In this document: positions 60,947-64,000 of the stretch, piece by piece
Position numbering within the stretch: position 1 is the first letter of the stretch
How the letters are laid out: each line of letters starts with the position of its first letter
Source of the DNA: Paenibacillus glacialis
Lineage (GTDB): Bacteria > Bacillota > Bacilli > Paenibacillales > Paenibacillaceae
NCBI RefSeq assembly: GCF_001637205.1
Contig: NZ_LVJH01000048.1
Location: 1 to 64,000 of the forward strand
Reading direction: 5' to 3'
Length of the DNA: 64,000 bases
Made by a program: the position numbers and the translations under genes
Notes under the pieces: generated by a model
What the model saw: only the letters and a program-made list of their open reading frames with translations
Databases searched by the model: none
What the model was told of the DNA's origin: nothing

Positions 60947-61690
60947 TCATCTCCTTGCTTCTATTCGCCTCTTTGCATGAAGATATCTTCGGTATTGGAT
61001 GGGATCAAGCTTCTTCAAGCCGTGAAAGTTAGGTTTGGTGTTAGCTTCGATAAACCATACTTTCCCTTTCTTGTCGATGCCCATATCCAATCCGATGATT
61101 CGAAAAGGGAAACGAGAGCCTAATTTACGTGCGATTTTGTAGGAGACACCACTTAAAGTCTTGAGAACCCTAGATACGTGTAGCGGTTGGTCGGCTCCTC
61201 GAAGGATTTCCTTTATTCTCGCATCCCGTGCTCCTTTTGCCACATTGGTGACGATGGAATTGGACCTTGGCGCGACTTTGGCACTCATCCAGGTAAGTAA
61301 CCAACGATTGGAGGGTTTTTGGAGAACAATCCGCAGATCAAAAGGTTTATTTCGATAGGTTGCTAGTGTAATCCCTCGCTGGATAATATATTTTTTACCG
61401 CGACGCATTCTCTTTACTACTTCGAATACAATGTTTCTGTTACGGCAGATTATTGACTTGGTTTTATACGAAATCAAGCTTTCTGAACGATTAAGCCTCT
61501 TAACTCGGATTATCCCCGTTCCCGCGGAACCATTATCGGGCTTGATATATAAGACAGGGAATTCCCTGAGCATCATGGTAAGCGTGGCATCACGGTACCA
61601 ACGGGTTTGCGGAACATGACGGGATAGGAAGCGATCATTTAGTAATGGCTGCCCTTTTTTCATTTTGCTACTGATGAATTTGTGTTTCAT
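60947..61690 (-). CDS. YheC/YheD family ATP-grasp spore-coat-associated protein
   Basis: 247 residues, start on the complement behind GGAGGTGGGTGA. Family hallmark phrases: LYIKPDNGSAGTGIIRV, the basic VKRMRRGKKYIIQRGI, FDLRIVLQK, and the C-terminal ATP-grasp metal site GLDMGIDKKGKVWFIEANTKPNF (in parts). In Bacillus these are endospore coat-associated. Shorter than YheC/D of Bacillus (about 360-450), as seen for many Paenibacillus copies. Supports a spore-forming host. Confidence 0.92.
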   Translation of the reverse strand: MKHKFISSKMKKGQPLLNDRFLSRHVPQTRWYRDATLTMMLREFPVLYIKPDNGSAGTGIIRVKRLNRSESLISYKTKSIICRNRNIVFEVVKRMRRGKKYIIQRGITLATYRNKPFDLRIVLQKPSNRWLLTWMSAKVAPRSNSIVTNVAKGARDARIKEILRGADQPLHVSRVLKTLSGVSYKIARKLGSRFPFRIIGLDMGIDKKGKVWFIEANTKPNFHGLKKLDPIQYRRYLHAKRRIEARR

Positions 61691-61767
61691 TCACCCACCT
61701 CCATTCCTACATTATTCGGAATCACTTATCTGGATGAGGGCTAATATCCTACCTGATTAAATATTGC

Positions 61768-61983
61768 ATGACTTATATTTATTATCATTACCGGTTAATT
61801 CCAACAGGGACGGAAACATGGAATGAAAGAATTCTAATTGGTCATGACGCAGATGGAAGTGATGGATGGTCTTATAGATGGGAGTTCGGTAATCAGACAC
61901 TTCACGACCACATTTCTGTGCAGGCGTTAGGAAGTGATAGTTCTACACAAGCAACTGAGAGCATCAAAGTGCATTCCCTTTAA
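61768..61983 (+). pseudogene. remnant of a secreted protein domain
   Basis: 71 codons without a ribosome site or signal sequence. YYHYRLIPTGTETWNERILIGHDADGSDGWSYRW (in parts) and NQTLHDHISVQALGSDSS look like one beta-sandwich domain of an extracellular enzyme. The remainder of such a gene is not present. Family not firmly recognised. Confidence 0.4.
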
Positions 61984-62020
61984 AGCTTAAAATAATATAT
62001 TCATACCTATGGAGGAGTTA

Positions 62021-62908
62021 ATGAGTAATCCAGTTACAATCACGCTCAATAACGTATCGTTTCAATTAAGAAAAGATCGGAATTTTGATTGGCTAAAAGA
62101 AATGGGAAGTGTATTTTGTGTTTTTGATAAACAAGACTCTGGAAATATATCATTTGGGATTCAGAAAGATGAAACAAAGAGGTTTGTCAAATATGGAGGT
62201 GCTCACACATTAGAATATGCAGGTGATCCTCAAGATGCGGTTGTGCGATTAAAAGAAGCTATTCCAATATATGAAGACTTGAAGCATCAGCACCTAATCA
62301 ATTTAGTAGACCATTTCGAGGTCGAAGATGGGTATGCTTTAGTATTTGAATGGTTTGAAGGTAAATGTCTTCATCCTCATTGGTCATTTCCACCACCAGC
62401 GAAATACAATGATCCCAACTCTCCATACTTTTGTTATAGACAATTGTCAATTGAATTGCGGCTGCTTTCGTTAAATAGTATTTTTTCATTTCATACGGTT
62501 ATAGAAAGAAGAAGATATGTTGCTGCTGATTTCTATGATGGTAGTATCTTATATGATTTCACTACCAATACAACAAAGATTTGTGATATTGATTATTATC
62601 AGAAGAAACCATTTCTAAATACAATGGGAAGACTTTGGGGGTCATCCAGGTTCATGTCACCTGAGGAGTTCGAATTGGGTGCAAGTATTGATGAGATTAC
62701 AAATGTATTTAATATGGGAGCAATTGCGTTTTGCCTGATCGGTGGCGAGCTTGATCGTTCTTATTCAAAATGGGATGCGGGTAAAGAATTATACTGTGTA
62801 GCACTCAAAGCTGTTGAGAGAAATCGTAAGGATAGATATAGTTCAGTGGCAGATTTCTATTCAGCTTGGAAGATTGCTCAACAAAGTGATTGTACAAGGA
62901 ATATTTAA
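62021..62908 (+). CDS. protein kinase-like domain protein
   Basis: 295 residues from ATG 62021 (TATGGAGGAGTTA upstream). A protein-kinase fold can be followed: RFVKYGGAHTL at the Lys/strand-3 position, LVDHFEVEDGYALVFEWFEG as hinge region, YVAADFYDGSILYDFTTNTTKICDIDYYQ as catalytic and metal-binding loops (VAADFYDGSILYDF for HRDxxxxN; CDIDYY for DFG), and a C-lobe with FMSPEEFELGASID. The active-site His is replaced by Ala-Ala but both Asp residues are kept. The substrate is unknown. Confidence 0.75.
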   Translation: MSNPVTITLNNVSFQLRKDRNFDWLKEMGSVFCVFDKQDSGNISFGIQKDETKRFVKYGGAHTLEYAGDPQDAVVRLKEAIPIYEDLKHQHLINLVDHFEVEDGYALVFEWFEGKCLHPHWSFPPPAKYNDPNSPYFCYRQLSIELRLLSLNSIFSFHTVIERRRYVAADFYDGSILYDFTTNTTKICDIDYYQKKPFLNTMGRLWGSSRFMSPEEFELGASIDEITNVFNMGAIAFCLIGGELDRSYSKWDAGKELYCVALKAVERNRKDRYSSVADFYSAWKIAQQSDCTRNI

Positions 62909-62964
62909 ATGGTTCTTTAGAACGTTAGCGTAAATAAGATTTTATAAAATATGGAGGGTTCTCA

Positions 62965-63138
62965 ATGGATGAGAATTCATAATTAACTACGGTTGACTCA
63001 GATGAGAAATTTCTTAATATTGCTAGAGAACTAATTAAGGATTCGAGAGTTGACTTCTCCCTTTTGGATATCCAATCTGAAGGGGCTTTTTGTTGGCAAT
63101 TAATCATATCAATCCTCTATCATGGATGTTTACATTGA
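62965..63138 (+). pseudogene. small gene broken by an early stop
   Basis: ATG 62965 has a good site (TATGGAGGGTTCTC) but reads MDENS then TAA; the same frame continues 52 codons with natural-looking protein (SDEKFLNIARELIKDSRVDF, LLDIQSEGAFCWQLI) to a TGA at 63136. Family unknown. About 30 bases before it, GAACGTTAGCG resembles an attC right core. Confidence 0.45.
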
Positions 63139-63293
63139 ATATATACAAGAATCTACCAATCTACAGGTTTTGAAGGATGCAACTTATATGGTACGATTCT
63201 AGAGACGTTCATTTGTTGCAGGAGATTGAAGTACACAAACTTAGTATGATAACAGATAGACTTAATGAAACACAGAGAGCAGGTAAATAGTGA

Positions 63294-64000
63294 ATGGCAG
63301 ACAATAAACAACAACGCTTTCGCTTCAGTGAAGCACCTATTTGGGATTTGCAGCGGACGTATTATGAAGAACAAGGAATGAATGCTTGGAATAATGATCA
63401 GGTTCCACAATATATAACGAGCAACCCTATGATTGCTACAGCCTACGCTGAAATGATTTTCGGATTTCTTCAAGACCGGGCCGGGAAGGGCTATATTTCT
63501 GAACCCGTTACGATCCTGGAGCTTGGAGCGGGAGCAGGGCGCCTCGCATTTCATGTATTGCATAAACTGTGCGAGTTGAGAGATTTTGCAGGGATAGTGC
63601 TTCCACCTTTCCGCTATGTTATGACCGATTTGGCGTTAAAAAATGTGATTGGTTGGAAGAATCATCCTGCTCTGCAATCATATATTCAGCAGGGACTGCT
63701 GGATTTCGCACGGTTTGATGCCGTGCATGATACGGAGATGAACTTGGTGGTATCTCAGATCACCATTCGGCCCGGTGATCTGAAGCAACCGTTACTTATT
63801 GTCGCTAATTATTTCTTTGATAGTATTCCGCAAGAGTTGATCTATGTGGGTGGTGGCAAGATTTTTGAATGTGATGTTCTAATTGAGTCCCCGGATAATT
63901 CCAATCTGCTTAATGCTTCAGAAGCACTGGAACAAATGACATTGAATTACGAGCATCGTCGGGCTCCTAGATATGAAGCAGAAACATACCCGTATCGCGA
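63294..64000 (+). CDS. SAM-dependent methyltransferase, C-terminus beyond window
   Basis: 235 codons visible from ATG 63294, open to the window edge. It starts MADNKQQRFRFSEAPIWDLQR; motif I is ILELGAGAGRLAFHVL (about 73-88), with a later YVMTDLALKNV and LIVANYFFDSIPQEL, the layout of the MidA-like/class I methyltransferases that act on proteins. The base composition is higher in GC than the cassettes, so it is ordinary chromosome. Confidence 0.85.
   Translation, partial: MADNKQQRFRFSEAPIWDLQRTYYEEQGMNAWNNDQVPQYITSNPMIATAYAEMIFGFLQDRAGKGYISEPVTILELGAGAGRLAFHVLHKLCELRDFAGIVLPPFRYVMTDLALKNVIGWKNHPALQSYIQQGLLDFARFDAVHDTEMNLVVSQITIRPGDLKQPLLIVANYFFDSIPQELIYVGGGKIFECDVLIESPDNSNLLNASEALEQMTLNYEHRRAPRYEAETYPYR

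Noticed and set aside
62918..62930. attC right core GAACGTTAGCG
   Set aside because: A single core-like word without arms or left core; could be chance.

Overview
The window looks like the chromosome of an endospore-forming Gram-positive bacterium, most likely Paenibacillus or a close relative. Evidence: strong GGAGG-type ribosome sites, frequent TTG/GTG starts, a YheC/YheD spore-coat ATP-grasp gene, a Firmicutes-type ethanolamine operon run by EutV/EutW antitermination, a YdfJ-YdfH-YdfI-like module and a holin-like toxin peptide. No rRNA or tRNA genes and no CRISPR array were seen.

Region 1 (0.5-28.1 kb) is the most unusual part. After a truncated IS110-family transposase at the left edge come about 31 consecutive small units (C1-C31 here). 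Nearly all carry one plus-strand gene or two ORF pieces. They are separated by imperfect repeats of mostly 140-176 bp (E1-E32). Each repeat begins RYYYAAC and ends GTTRRRY, like integron attC sites. The 7-bp core at the start of a unit is the reverse complement of the core at the end of the SAME unit (16 perfect and 8 one-mismatch pairs by my reading), whereas the two ends of one repeat often differ. That is expected if each unit was a circular cassette cut between G and TT of its own attC. The repeats keep inverted pairing while their sequence changes. I therefore read this as a long integron-type cassette array in a Firmicute. No integrase gene is visible. Cargo: GNAT acetyltransferases, SAM methyltransferases, Nudix hydrolases, P-loop and APH-like kinases, hydrolases, small membrane proteins, unknown proteins, several broken genes and one gene-less cassette. 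Repeats decay towards the right end.

Region 2 (28.2-44.6 kb) is a complete ethanolamine-utilisation microcompartment operon: a promoter, a cobalamin riboswitch followed by a decoy ANTAR-hairpin RNA and terminator, then eutG, eutS, eutP, eutV, eutW, eutA, eutB, eutC, eutL, a tailed BMC shell gene, eutE, eutM, eutT, pduL-type eutD, an unassigned eut gene, eutN, a tandem-BMC gene and eutH, ending in a strong terminator. ANTAR-type twin hairpins overlapping terminators precede eutG, eutS and eutA. EutH imports ethanolamine, EutBC splits it with adenosylcobalamin made by EutT and protected by EutA, and EutE, EutG and EutD process acetaldehyde inside the shell. EutW/EutV sense ethanolamine and the riboswitch senses B12.

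Region 3 (44.7-60.9 kb) mixes relic cassettes with ordinary genes. It holds a toxin peptide, one intact attC-bounded methyltransferase cassette (C33), truncated or decayed cassettes, a divergent beta-lactamase-fold/MerR pair, an MMPL exporter with its two-component system, isochorismatase, several GNATs, two lipoprotein/kinase cassettes, a cupin and a ClbS-like gene.

Region 4 (60.9-64 kb) is ordinary chromosome: a YheC/D gene, a secreted-protein remnant, a kinase-like protein, a small pseudogene and a methyltransferase running off the right edge.
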